Below are positions 44,373 to 53,473 of a stretch of 64,000 nt of DNA, in pieces; positions within the stretch are counted from its first letter, which is position 1; each line of letters opens with the position of its first letter. Under the pieces are notes generated by a model. It was given only the letters and a program-made list of their open reading frames with translations, made no database searches and was not told the DNA's origin. The position numbers were made by a program, and so were the translations under genes. Origin of the DNA: CAVYXK01 sp963708245 (GTDB lineage: Bacteria; Pseudomonadota; Alphaproteobacteria; Acetobacterales; Acetobacteraceae); the NCBI GenBank assembly GCA_963708245.1, contig OY970201.1, positions 7,564,001-7,628,000 of the forward strand. The letters run 5' to 3'.

Positions 44373-47063
44373 TCAGGAAGCCAGCAGGAGGTCTTCTCGT
44401 ATCGCGATCGAACCGCCAACCGGGCCAAGCGGGCGAGCTCTCTCCCGCAGGAACTCCTCTACCCGCTCGGCCGGCATCGGCCGGCCCAGCAGATAACCCT
44501 GGACTTCCGAGCAGCCCCGGTGCTGCAGCATCAATAGCTGCTGCCGGGTCTCCACCCCTTCGCCAACCACCGCGAGGCCCAGATTATGGCACATTGCCAG
44601 GATGGCTTCGAGGATCACGCGGACGCCCTGATCGTTCGCTTGTCCTTGCACGAAGGATTTGTCGATCTTGATCTTGTCGAACGGGAAGCGCCGCAGATAG
44701 CTGAGGCTGGAATAACCAGTGCCGAAATCGTCCAGGGTGATACAGATGCCCATGGCCTTCAGAGCATGCAAAGTGTCCAGCACGCATCTGTTGTCGTCGG
44801 CCATTACGCTTTCGGTCACCTCGATCTCGAGAAGCTCCGCCGGGAGCCCTGTTCGCGCCAGAATGGCAGCGACGTCGTCCTGCAGCCCCGGCTCACGGAG
44901 TTGCATCAATGAGACGTTGACCGCGACCCGGTGCGGCCTTTGCCAGTCGGCCGCGACAGAGCAGGCTTGTTCGAGAACCCAGCAGCCAAGTCGATTGATC
45001 AAGCCACACTGCTCGGCGACATGGATGAAGATCTCTGGCGAGATATAACCCCGGACCGGATGTCGCCACCGCGCCAGCGCCTCGAACCCGGTGATCTGCA
45101 AGGAGGTGCCAGAAAATTCTGGCTGAAAATAAACCTCTAGTTCACGGTTATCCAACGCTCGACGCAGATCGCTCTCCAGCATATGATGCTCTTTCACAGC
45201 CAGGATCATCTGCTCGTCGAAGCAGCGGAACGCACCGCGTCCACTGGCTTTAGCGCTATACAGAGCGATGTCCGCATGCTTTAGCAACGCATCACAGTCC
45301 TGCCCGTCCTTGGGATGGAACGCGATGCCAATGCTGGCGCCGATGCGTACTTGGTGGCCGGCGACGTCTGCCGGCTCAGCCAACCGTTGCAGCACGTGTC
45401 GGGCGAACAATGCGGCCTCTGCTGGTTGCTGCAGCCCTGGTTGCACAATGACGAATTCGTCGCCGCCCAGCCTCGCCACGAAATCGGTCTCGCGCACCAG
45501 CTTCTGCAGTCGCCGCGCGACCAGGATCAGAAGCTGATCTCCGACGTCGTGGCCCAACGTGTCGTTGATGCCCTTGAACCCATCCAGGTCGATCATCATG
45601 AAGGCAGTAGACACCTGCACGTCGGCTGGCCGATCGAGGAACTCCGGGATGCGTTGGCGCAATTGCACCCGGTTTGCCAGGCCGGTGAGGGTATCGTGGT
45701 GCGCCAGATACCGAACCCGGGCATCGGCAAGACGTTGTTCCGTTACGTCCGTGTAAGTGTGAACCGATCCGCCGTCTGCTAATGGATGCCTGCGCACCTC
45801 GATGATCGCGCCGTCGTCGCGGACGACCTCCAACCAACTATCCGCCTCACGGCTGGCGATCGAGACCACCCGAGCGCCGGTCGCGGCATCGCACCCCGTC
45901 AGGTCGAGAGCCCGCCGCGCTGCACGTTTGCGGGCATCGGGCGAGATCTCCTCTGGTAGTCCAAGCAGATCCAGCGCACGCGGGTTGATCACCGGAACGT
46001 TGCCATGCGCATCCAGCATCAGAATGCCCTGGCTGATCGTCTCGAGAGTGATGGTCAATGCCCGTCGTGATGCCACGGTGCGTCGCTTCTGCTTCAGCCA
46101 GAACATCCCGATCAGGCCGATCGTCACAGTAGCAACGGCACCACCCTCGACCAGGCGTCTACGCAGCGACCAGTATCGTCGGAAGACGGTGTTCGCATCG
46201 AGGCTGACCATCACAATAAGGGGATATTCCTCGAGATGCCGGAAGCTGGCGATCTGCTCGATGGCCCTCCGCTTTTCGCGGAAACTGGTGACGCCGCTGC
46301 GCCGGCTCAGCACGCTCTCAAGCGCCGGCGTCCCCTTGATGCTGCTGCCGATTACGCCCGACAGCAGGGGGCCGCGCGCCAGCACCACTCCCTCGGCCGA
46401 GATTAGCGACACGAACCCGCTGCCGAGGTCGAGCGTCTGATAAAAGCGCGACAATTCGTCGCATCCCAGCGACAGTACCGTGACGCCGGCAAATTCACCG
46501 TTTCGATCCAACAGTTTCCGAGTAAACTGTATGGTGTCCTGGTTGCTGACCCGACCATGCACCGGCCGGCTGATGAAGAGATCGTCGCGTCCGGGATTGA
46601 CCTGGGCCCGGAAATGGGGGCGATCCGCGATGCTAACATTTGGTGGGATCGGCAGCGTATCGGCAAACACGTGCCCGGTACGGTCGGCCATCCCGATGGC
46701 GGCCGTCATCTTGTCAGGCAGGATCTGATTACGCACCCATTCGTTGAAGTTGAACCGCTCGCCCTGCGCCGAGTAGAAGGCACGCGCGCTTAGCAGGATC
46801 TGGTCGATCTCGCCGATCGTGCGGCGCGTGCTCTCTTGGAAGGCGCGGGCAAGATTGCTGGCCGACTGCTTGGCGGCGGTCTCGGTCGCGGAGTACTCGT
46901 GGGTCAGCGCGATGGTGATGCTGGCCCAGAGCAGGGCCAGAAGGCAGAGAACGGCAACCAGTTCTGGCAACAGCGATTCTGTATCCGAACGGACGAGATG
47001 ACCGCCGATGCGGTGCGCCAGCTTGCGTAGTAGCGAGGCTAGCATGGGAAAGGGTATACACAT
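44373..47063 (-). CDS. Membrane-bound GGDEF-EAL cyclic-di-GMP enzyme
   Basis: An 896-residue inner-membrane signalling protein. After a short cytoplasmic start, the first membrane segment is LVAVLCLLALLWASITIAL. A periplasmic Cache-type sensory region follows (WVRNQILPDKMTAAIG, GVTVLSLGCDELSRFYQTLD), then a second segment, a PAS-like part (LETISQGILMLDAHGNV), GGDEF at about 533-537 (LARLGGDEFVIV, with an upstream RxxD inhibitory site in RETD), and EAL at about 661-663 (FEALARWRHP) with VTESVMADD, DDFGTGYSSLSYLRRF and DKIKIDKSFV. Both motifs are intact, so it may make and degrade c-di-GMP. The start is 47063 or 47045. Its promoter region has been hit by an IS at 47154. Confidence 0.9.
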   Translation of the reverse strand: MCIPFPMLASLLRKLAHRIGGHLVRSDTESLLPELVAVLCLLALLWASITIALTHEYSATETAAKQSASNLARAFQESTRRTIGEIDQILLSARAFYSAQGERFNFNEWVRNQILPDKMTAAIGMADRTGHVFADTLPIPPNVSIADRPHFRAQVNPGRDDLFISRPVHGRVSNQDTIQFTRKLLDRNGEFAGVTVLSLGCDELSRFYQTLDLGSGFVSLISAEGVVLARGPLLSGVIGSSIKGTPALESVLSRRSGVTSFREKRRAIEQIASFRHLEEYPLIVMVSLDANTVFRRYWSLRRRLVEGGAVATVTIGLIGMFWLKQKRRTVASRRALTITLETISQGILMLDAHGNVPVINPRALDLLGLPEEISPDARKRAARRALDLTGCDAATGARVVSIASREADSWLEVVRDDGAIIEVRRHPLADGGSVHTYTDVTEQRLADARVRYLAHHDTLTGLANRVQLRQRIPEFLDRPADVQVSTAFMMIDLDGFKGINDTLGHDVGDQLLILVARRLQKLVRETDFVARLGGDEFVIVQPGLQQPAEAALFARHVLQRLAEPADVAGHQVRIGASIGIAFHPKDGQDCDALLKHADIALYSAKASGRGAFRCFDEQMILAVKEHHMLESDLRRALDNRELEVYFQPEFSGTSLQITGFEALARWRHPVRGYISPEIFIHVAEQCGLINRLGCWVLEQACSVAADWQRPHRVAVNVSLMQLREPGLQDDVAAILARTGLPAELLEIEVTESVMADDNRCVLDTLHALKAMGICITLDDFGTGYSSLSYLRRFPFDKIKIDKSFVQGQANDQGVRVILEAILAMCHNLGLAVVGEGVETRQQLLMLQHRGCSEVQGYLLGRPMPAERVEEFLRERARPLGPVGGSIAIREDLLLAS

Positions 47064-48050
47064 GGGCTGCGGCCATTTCCGGCGACTTCTGTGCCCCTCT
47101 TCGTCGTGCGCAAGCCGCGGTCGTGAACCTGGCGCGGCCACCCTTGTTCTCAGAGTCTGTCCGGGAACATTGCTAGTTCCTGCATAGCCGTCTGACCATG
47201 AGACGGATGGAAGCGAGCAACAGAAAGGCACGCGCCTTCACATTGAGATTTTCCCAATCCTTACCCAGTCGACGACATCGGTTGAGCCACGCCAGCGTGC
47301 GTTCGACCACCCATCGCTTTGGTAGCACGACAAAGCCCTTGGCCTGGTCAGATCGTTTGACGATCTCCACCTCGGCCTGCGACACGACACGCTTCAACGC
47401 CTCCTGGAATCGCCGCCCCTGATAGCCGCCATCGGCATAAAGCTTCAGCAGGAACGGAAACATCCCGAACAGCGTCGCCAGCAGCATGGCGCCGCCATCG
47501 CGATCCTGGATGTCCGCCGCCGTCACGATGGCCTGTAGCAGCAAACCCTGGGTATCGACCAGGACGTGCCGCTTCTTGCCCTTGATCTTCTTCCCCGCAT
47601 CATACCCATGCGGATCGATCGAGGCCCCCCTTTTTCGGCGCTCTTCACGCTCTGCGCATCAATCACCGCGGCGGTCGGGCTGGCCTCTCGCGAGGCCTGC
47701 TCACGACATTTCACATACAATGCGTGATGCAGTCGCTCCAGCGTGCCGTCCCAGGTCCATCGTTCCAGATAGTCGTGCACTGTGCTCCGCGGCGGCAGGT
47801 CCTTGGGGATCGCCCGCCATTGGCAGCCGGTGCTCAGCACATACATCACGCCGTTCACCACCTGGCGGATATCAACGCTCCGCTTGTTGCCGCCCGGCTT
47901 GGCCGGGGGGATCAATGGTTCCTCCTCGGCCCATTCGGCATCAGTCAGATCGCTCTCATAGCGCAGTCGGGTGCGGTCGTACCGCGTCCGGTTCTCCTTG
48001 GTCGTATCCCTACGGTGACGACCGCCTTGTCTGAATAGTGGCGGCTTGAT

Positions 48051-48503
48051 TTGCTTCGGGGGATGATAGGAAGCAAGCATGAGGCTGCCAGAGTGGCAGC
48101 CACAGATGGCGAGGCAAGCCCACGGATCGAGATCGTGGGAGAGCGGCGTCGGGCGCATGACGCTCGGTTTCGGGCCAAGGTGGTGGGGGAGTCTGTGCAG
48201 CCTGGGGTACGCATCCAGGACGTTGCCCGCCGACACGGGATCTGCCCGAGCCTGGTCTATCGCTGGCGTCGCCTCGCTGCAGCCGAGACTGCCTGCGGCT
48301 CGGAGCTGCATCTCTTCCCCGCGCGGATTGCGCCTGTTCCGAGCGAGACGCCGGCGGCATCAGAGCCGTTGCCGTCTCGGGTGATAACGCCACGGCGAAC
48401 GGGGTTGATCGAGATCGAGCTGAACGGCAGCGTGCGCGTGAGTATCGACGAAGGAGTGAGCGTTGCGGCGCTCCGCCGCGTGCTGTCGGTGTTGCGCGGA
48501 TGA
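48051..48503 (+). CDS. tnpA: IS66 accessory protein TnpA, copy B
   Basis: The same 150-residue protein as at 21047-21499. I saw only single-base DNA differences, for example in the codons after RMTLGF on the other strand. The helix-turn-helix VRIQDVARRHGICPSLVYRW is intact. Overlaps tnpB by four bases. Confidence 0.85.
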   Translation: MLRGMIGSKHEAARVAATDGEASPRIEIVGERRRAHDARFRAKVVGESVQPGVRIQDVARRHGICPSLVYRWRRLAAAETACGSELHLFPARIAPVPSETPAASEPLPSRVITPRRTGLIEIELNGSVRVSIDEGVSVAALRRVLSVLRG

Positions 48504-48831
48504 TGATGCCACCCTCGGGTATGCGCGTCTGGCTGGCCGCAGGCAGGACCGATATGCGTCGCGGGATGAATGGCCTTGCCCTGCAAGTACAACAGTCCCT
48601 GCAGCGCAACCCGCACGCCGGCGATGCGTATGTTTTCCGGGGTCGTCGGGGTGATCTGATAAAGGTTCTTTGGCATGACGGCCTCGGCATGTCGCTATAT
48701 GCCAAGCGACTCGAGCGCGGTCGGTTCATCTGGCCATCGCCGGCGGATGGAGTGGTTGCGATTACGGCGGCCCAACTCGGCTACATGCTAGAGGGAATCG
48801 ACTGGAGACACCCGCAGCGAACCTGGCGCGC
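48500..48831 (+). pseudogene. tnpB: IS66 accessory protein TnpB, truncated at the deletion junction
   Basis: Identical to the tnpB of copy A up to HPQRTWR. It then runs without a stop into tnpC-derived sequence in the wrong frame (APGSPTCSRASVITQ) and on out of the element. Only the last four residues of TnpB are replaced, so the core domain would be present in a fusion with a long foreign tail. Confidence 0.75.
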
Positions 48832-48945
48832 GCCTGGCTCGCCGACGTGCTCGCGCGCATCGGTGATCACCCAGTCTCGCGGTTGCACGAACTGCTGCCC
48901 TGGCATTGGCCGCGAGCTACTCGCGTCGACCGCGCGGCCTGATCA

Positions 48946-49152
48946 ATGGCGGCGCCCAGTTCCGTCTCCACCATCGGCCGGGTGGCCAAGATGCTCGGCG
49001 AGGACGAGGACCTCTTGCGCGACATCGCCCTCGATATGGAACCGGAAGACGGTGTCCTCACCGTCTGGGACATCGACGAAATGTCCACCGTTGCCTTTAC
49101 CGCCGAAGGTATCGAGAACCTCAAGGAACTCCTCGCGGACCTCAAGAGGTAG
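48946..49152 (+). CDS. 68-residue IS66-associated passenger protein, copy B
   Basis: The same protein as at 17907-18113 with no amino-acid change that I can see (MAAPSSVSTIGRVAKMLGED to LADLKR). It is complete although tnpC before it has been deleted, and it lies 71 bases inside the element end. Confidence 0.7.
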   Translation: MAAPSSVSTIGRVAKMLGEDEDLLRDIALDMEPEDGVLTVWDIDEMSTVAFTAEGIENLKELLADLKR

Positions 49153-49549
49153 GCGACACCAGTGCGTCGTCCGCATGCTTGGTCGACGGCCGTGCAACAC
49201 CGCGGCACTCGGCGGATGCTTACCCTTGGTCCACATCCAGTCCCCCGAATCGATGCTCGGGGGAGAGAGAATCACAGGCAATTCAATGGCTTCAAGGGTG
49301 ACCCGCTAAGCGATTCTAAAAACTCAATTTGTTCCCGGACGGACACTCAGACCCTGCACATCGCACCGCGTGATCTCGGCCTATCCATGGATGCACCGGC
49401 TCGGCTGATAACTGACTTCATTTTTGACCTGTTCCCGCCTGCCGGCCCATGTCCCTGTTTTAAGGGAACATCGCTAACACCTCCTTAACGCTGTTGGCCC
49501 ACAAGCATCCACTTAACGTGAATGGCGCTCAGGCGCTGCATCAAGCCGA

Positions 49550-50083
49550 GTGGATCTAGACGCGATGGACGGATATCGGTTGCAAATGCTGAGAGACACG
49601 AGCTTTGCGGACCGTCGGCGACCTGGCTCCGAGCTCGACATCGAGGAAGCCGCCCGGGCGACCCTGAGTACGGCGGTCGGCCTGGCGCGGGCCGGAGATT
49701 GCCAGCGGGCGCGAGAATTATGCGCGGCTGTCATCTTTGAGATTCAGCCGCTCATGGCTGCCCGTAGGGATTTGCTACGCATCACTCTGTATGCGCTTTT
49801 GGTAGCTCGAGGCTTCAAGCTGCTGTCCCGCTTCGTCATGGCAATGAGCGGATCAGATATGCAGATGGCGCTGATGCCAAGCCACGGGGGGGCCGCTGCG
49901 CCGCCGTGCCGCGTCGAGCAGCGGGGACGGACGATCTACGCGGTGGATCCAAGCTGGCTCGCCCGGCTATCGCCAGATGACGGATTCCTGCGACGCTGGA
50001 GCGACGCGCTCGCCGATGGGTGTCGTAGCTATTTGGACGAGATTGTTGCAGAGGAGCCGGAGCACCATCTCCAGCCGGCCTGA
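49550..50083 (+). CDS. Hypothetical helical protein
   Basis: A 177-residue protein (GTG 49550, or ATG 49565 giving MDGYRLQMLRD). The middle LDIEEAARATLSTAVGLARA and RARELCAAVIFEIQPLMAAR look like helical-repeat (TPR-like) segments. A moderately hydrophobic stretch LLRITLYALLVARGFKLLSR follows, then a second half (TIYAVDPSWLARLSPDDGFL). No signal peptide and no recognised family. It stands alone between IS copy B and the oxoprolinase genes; coding bias looks normal. Confidence 0.5.
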   Translation: MDLDAMDGYRLQMLRDTSFADRRRPGSELDIEEAARATLSTAVGLARAGDCQRARELCAAVIFEIQPLMAARRDLLRITLYALLVARGFKLLSRFVMAMSGSDMQMALMPSHGGAAAPPCRVEQRGRTIYAVDPSWLARLSPDDGFLRRWSDALADGCRSYLDEIVAEEPEHHLQPA

Positions 50084-50096
50084 GCCGGCGCGGTCT

Positions 50097-51077
50097 CTAA
50101 CCGGGCAGCCATGAGAGGCGCGTCGGAGATCCGGGAATCTCATTTATCCTCTGCTTCAGTCCATCGAGCGTGGCGCGGTATCTGCGATACAGATGTTGCG
50201 CCGTCTCGACGTCGACAGCTTCGAATACCACTGCCCTTCCAGCCTTCATCTGCACGAAGCGCGGCAAATCGGCGGTGATGACTGTAGCCAGCTTCGGGTA
50301 ACCACCGATCGTATGGCAATCCATCAGCAACACGACGGGCTGGCCGGCGCCCGGCACCTGGATGCAGCCTGGCACCAGACCGTCCGATAAGACGTTATAG
50401 CCGCCGGCGTGGGCGATCGGCGGACCTTCCAGCCAGGTACCCATCCGATCCGCGCGATGGCTGATGCGGTAAGAGGACTTGAGGAAAGCGTCGATCGTAT
50501 CCGACGTGAAGAAGTCATCTTGAGGCCCGAGAACAATTCGCAGTGGTCCGGGCGCTTGACGGATGGGGGCGATGCGACGTTCCCGCCCGTACGGGGCCCG
50601 GCCAGCTCGTAACAGCAGGGCGTCGCCCTCTGCCAGACGGCGTCCGCCCATTCCGCCCAGGCCGGAGCGCAGGTGGGTGGCACAGCTTCCGAGCTGCATC
50701 GGCAAGTTGAAGCCGTTGGCTACAGCGAGATAACCCCAGACCGCGTCTGGTGCTCCGCCGATAACGAGACGTTGGCCACGTCGCAACGTATGGCTCTGCC
50801 AACATGCCAACGGAGCACCGTCGGCCGAGACCGAAAAATCCCCACCCGTCACCGCGATGCGGCAGTATTCCGCCGCGACTTCCCACGTGCCGCCAACATG
50901 CGCAAACTCCAAAGCAGCGGTGTCCGGAGCATTTCCAACCAAGGCATTGGCCACTGACAGCGCGGGGACGTCCATCGCTCCTGCCCCGGAGATGCCGAAC
51001 CGCCGCCAACCTCGCCGTCCCACATCCTGAACCGTGACGTACGGTCCCGGTGCAATCGCGCGTACTGATCCGTTCAC
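50097..51077 (-). CDS. pxpC: 5-oxoprolinase subunit PxpC (biotin-dependent carboxyltransferase family)
   Basis: A 326-residue KipA/PxpC protein. With PxpA and PxpB it hydrolyses 5-oxoproline to glutamate using ATP. Family sequences: TVQDVGRRGWRRFGISGAGA, MDVPALSVANALVGN, AALEFAHVGGTWEV, RLVIGGAPDAVWGYLAVANG and QVPGAGQPVVLLMDCHTIGG with YPKLATVITADL. Its start overlaps the pxpB stop by four bases, so the subunits are made together. No pxpA is in the window; it could be elsewhere. Confidence 0.9.
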   Translation of the reverse strand: MNGSVRAIAPGPYVTVQDVGRRGWRRFGISGAGAMDVPALSVANALVGNAPDTAALEFAHVGGTWEVAAEYCRIAVTGGDFSVSADGAPLACWQSHTLRRGQRLVIGGAPDAVWGYLAVANGFNLPMQLGSCATHLRSGLGGMGGRRLAEGDALLLRAGRAPYGRERRIAPIRQAPGPLRIVLGPQDDFFTSDTIDAFLKSSYRISHRADRMGTWLEGPPIAHAGGYNVLSDGLVPGCIQVPGAGQPVVLLMDCHTIGGYPKLATVITADLPRFVQMKAGRAVVFEAVDVETAQHLYRRYRATLDGLKQRINEIPGSPTRLSWLPG

Positions 51078-51826
51078 GGCGGTAGCCGTACGAGGGACAA
51101 CAGAACGTCAGTCGTAAGTCCGGCCAAGCGGTCGAATTCGCCCCGATCGATGCGACGGAACCGCACGCGATCGCCGGGGTGGAACAGAAACGGATCGTGG
51201 CGGCGCGGATCGAACAGCCGCAACGGTGTTCGCCCCAGGCTGTACCAAGCGCTGGGCATCGGGATGGGCACGATGGCAGCCTGGATGCCGCCGATCATAA
51301 CAGCGCCGGCCGGAACGCTGGGTCGGGGCGCTTGCCGGCGCGAGATTTGCAGCGCGGACGGCAGTCCGCCGAGGTAAGGCAGGCCCGGCGCAAACCCGAT
51401 CGCGTACACTTTGTACTCCGCCTCGGAGTGGATCGTAATTACCTGCTGTTCGGTCAGCGCGAGGCGCTCCGCAACCTCGGTCAAGTCCTGGGCGTATGGC
51501 GGGTCATAGACCACCGGCACGGTCCAGGCCGCCGAGACGCTATGCCGCGTCCGATCGCCGCGAGACAGCAAGCGCTTCAACTCGGTAACCAGCCGCCGGA
51601 AAGAAATCTCCGATGGCTCGTAGCAGACCAAAAGAGATCGGTAGCTCGGCACGGTTTCGACGATGCCATCGAGTTCGGCTGCGGCCAGTGCGATGTCCAG
51701 CGCGACGACCGCTTCATTCACCTCTGGCGTTATCGCGTTGCCGAACTCGACAGTCAGGGCGGCATCACCAACCGGCAGAAAGCGGGGATAGACCGGCGCT
51801 GGCTGGGCTGCTTGGCCACTCGCCAC
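51074..51826 (-). CDS. pxpB: 5-oxoprolinase subunit PxpB (KipI family)
   Basis: A 250-residue KipI/PxpB protein. FLPVGDAALTVEFGNAITPE and VPSYRSLLVCYEP belong to the N-terminal domain; the cyclophilin-like C-terminal domain has YAIGFAPGLPYLGGLPSALQ, RPSVPAGAVMIGG, YSLGRTPLRLFDPRRHDPF and HPGDRVRFRRID. In the same operon as pxpC. An EmrB/QacA-type exporter gene follows upstream with a gap of 65 bases on the same strand. Confidence 0.9.
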   Translation of the reverse strand: MASGQAAQPAPVYPRFLPVGDAALTVEFGNAITPEVNEAVVALDIALAAAELDGIVETVPSYRSLLVCYEPSEISFRRLVTELKRLLSRGDRTRHSVSAAWTVPVVYDPPYAQDLTEVAERLALTEQQVITIHSEAEYKVYAIGFAPGLPYLGGLPSALQISRRQAPRPSVPAGAVMIGGIQAAIVPIPMPSAWYSLGRTPLRLFDPRRHDPFLFHPGDRVRFRRIDRGEFDRLAGLTTDVLLSLVRLPP

Positions 51827-51890
51827 GCCGGTCGTTTGCTCGAGTGCGACGTGGTGACACGTCTGCGACGATCCGATGGGGAGGCTCCTT

Positions 51891-53384
51891 TTAGCACTGG
51901 CGGACTTGGCCGCCCGGTCCGACCCTTGCCGGGTAGGTCAACGCCAATACCAGCGACGACACGGCCAGCATTCCTGTCAGCAGATAGGCGTGATGCATCG
52001 CGGTAGTGATCCGTTCGATCGAGTGTTCCAGTTCTCCGGTTGTCAGCATGCTGCGTCGGTGCGGGTCTAGGAGTTGATCGAGTACGCCGGACGTCCCCGT
52101 GGTGCCGGCGCCCAGGCCGGCGTTGAGCACCGCGCCGAATACGGCAGCGCCGAGTGACTGGCCGAGAAAGCGCAGGAACATGGTCGATGACGTGGCCGCG
52201 CCGCGTTGCCGCCACCCTACCGAGGTCTGCACCGAGACCATGAAAGTGGTGTTGCAGAAACCCATGCCGACGCCGATCAGGACAGCTCCGACAGCGGCCC
52301 ATGCCGGTCCTCGCCCCGGCGTCATGGCAACCAGTGTGGCCGCACCTGCGACGAGTGCCATCGCACCGAGGGTGGCGATACGGCGGTAAGCTGCATAGGG
52401 CAGGCAAAGCCCGGCCGTAGTGCTGCCAAGCACCCACACGACCGACATCGCGGCCAGGATAAAGGCCGAAACGTCAGCGCTGCGGCCCATTACGCCCTGG
52501 ATATAGGTCGGAAGGTAGGCGGTCACACCCATCATCAGTGTGCCGGTGACCAGGCTGCCTACGCTGCTGCTGAAAATCACGCCATTGCGCCAGAGTTCGA
52601 GGGGTAGCATGGGCTCGGCGACTCGCCTCTCGTGCATGATGAGAGAGAAGCCCGCCAATAGGAAAATCGTAATGGCCGCAGCCCGCATGAACCGGTCGAG
52701 TTCGACACCCTGCACCAACAGCAGCATCAGCGCACCGATCGCCAAGATCAACAGCAACGATCCCTGGTAGTCGATCAGGCGCGGGCGCATCCAGGCGTGT
52801 TCGGGCAGGAACAGGGCGATCATGCAGACCGCCCCGGCGCCAATCGGGAGGTTAACCCAGAACACCATCGGCCAAGCACCGTATTGCACCATGACGGCGC
52901 CAAGCGAGGGTCCGATCACCGCAGAGACACCGAATACGGCTGATAGCATGCCCTGCACGCGGGCGCGCTCGACAGGACTGTAGATATCGCCGACAATAGT
53001 GTTAGCGATCGGCTGCACGCCGCCTGCACCCAGTCCCTGGATCGCGCGGAACAACACAAGCTGCGGCATAGTGTGCGAGAAGCCGCAGAGGAGCGAGCCG
53101 ATCAGGAACAGGCCAGCCCCGGCAAAGAACACCTTGCGGCGTCCATAGATGTCGGCGAGCCGACCGTAGAGCGGGATCGTTGCCGCCTGGGTCAGCATGT
53201 AGGCTGAGAACACCCAGGCGAACAGGCGGAAGCCGCCGAGCGCCTCGGCAATCCTTGGCATTGCGGTAGCGATGATGGTGGCTTCGACTGCAGCCATGAA
53301 GCTCGCGGCCATGCATGCGGCCAGGATGAGCGGCCGCCGGGCGAGCGGTATTTCAGGGGCCAGCGATGCGTTCGCTTCGGACAT
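51891..53384 (-). CDS. MFS transporter, EmrB/QacA (DHA2) type
   Basis: A 497-residue drug-efflux type major facilitator with about fourteen membrane segments. MAASFMAAVEATIIATAMPR holds the D/E-x-T-I motif at the end of segment 1, YGRLADIYGRRKVFFAGAGL is motif A, and GPSLGAVMVQYGAWPMVFWVN is motif C, marking an exporter of the 14-TMS family. Substrate unknown. It lies upstream of pxpB on the same strand and could be part of that transcript. Confidence 0.85.
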   Translation of the reverse strand: MSEANASLAPEIPLARRPLILAACMAASFMAAVEATIIATAMPRIAEALGGFRLFAWVFSAYMLTQAATIPLYGRLADIYGRRKVFFAGAGLFLIGSLLCGFSHTMPQLVLFRAIQGLGAGGVQPIANTIVGDIYSPVERARVQGMLSAVFGVSAVIGPSLGAVMVQYGAWPMVFWVNLPIGAGAVCMIALFLPEHAWMRPRLIDYQGSLLLILAIGALMLLLVQGVELDRFMRAAAITIFLLAGFSLIMHERRVAEPMLPLELWRNGVIFSSSVGSLVTGTLMMGVTAYLPTYIQGVMGRSADVSAFILAAMSVVWVLGSTTAGLCLPYAAYRRIATLGAMALVAGAATLVAMTPGRGPAWAAVGAVLIGVGMGFCNTTFMVSVQTSVGWRQRGAATSSTMFLRFLGQSLGAAVFGAVLNAGLGAGTTGTSGVLDQLLDPHRRSMLTTGELEHSIERITTAMHHAYLLTGMLAVSSLVLALTYPARVGPGGQVRQC

Positions 53385-53473
53385 GGCCGGAAGGACAGTT
53401 ATCGCCGGTCATTCGTGCGTTTATCAAAAGGGGGTGCCCGAACCAAACGGTCTGTCTCCGCAAGCGAGTCGGG

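Larger units (their letters stand above)
48004..49223 (+). mobile_element. IS66-family deletion derivative, copy B (1220 bp)
   Basis: 8-bp target duplication ccttggtc at 47996-48003 and 49224-49231, with the same ends as copy A (gtatccctacgg and ggatgcttac). Gene order is tnpA, tnpB and the 68-residue passenger. Nearly all of tnpC is missing: tnpB sequence up to cgaacctggcg (about 48828) is joined straight to the last 120 bases of tnpC. Element ends are intact, so it could move with help from a full IS66. Confidence 0.9.
47173..49236 (-). pseudogene. IS5-family transposase (966-bp element) interrupted by IS66
   Basis: The start codon is at 49236 and the first few codons (MWTK) are separated from the rest by the IS66 derivative at 48004-49223. 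The remainder, from ENRTRYDRTRLRYESDLTD to the stop at 47173, keeps the same frameshift run and DDE residues as copy A. One visible difference is AEEEP here for AEVEP in copy A. Without its start it should not be made. Confidence 0.85.
47154..49347 (-). mobile_element. IS5-family element, 966-bp type, copy B, with IS66 derivative inside
   Basis: CAG target duplications at 47151-47153 and 49348-49350; ends agtctgtccgggaaca (left) and tgttcccggacggacact (right). Subtracting the inserted IS66 derivative (1220 bp) and its 8-bp duplication leaves 966 bp, the same as copy A. It is inverted relative to copy A and lies just upstream of the GGDEF-EAL gene, whose start is about 90 bases away. Confidence 0.95.
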
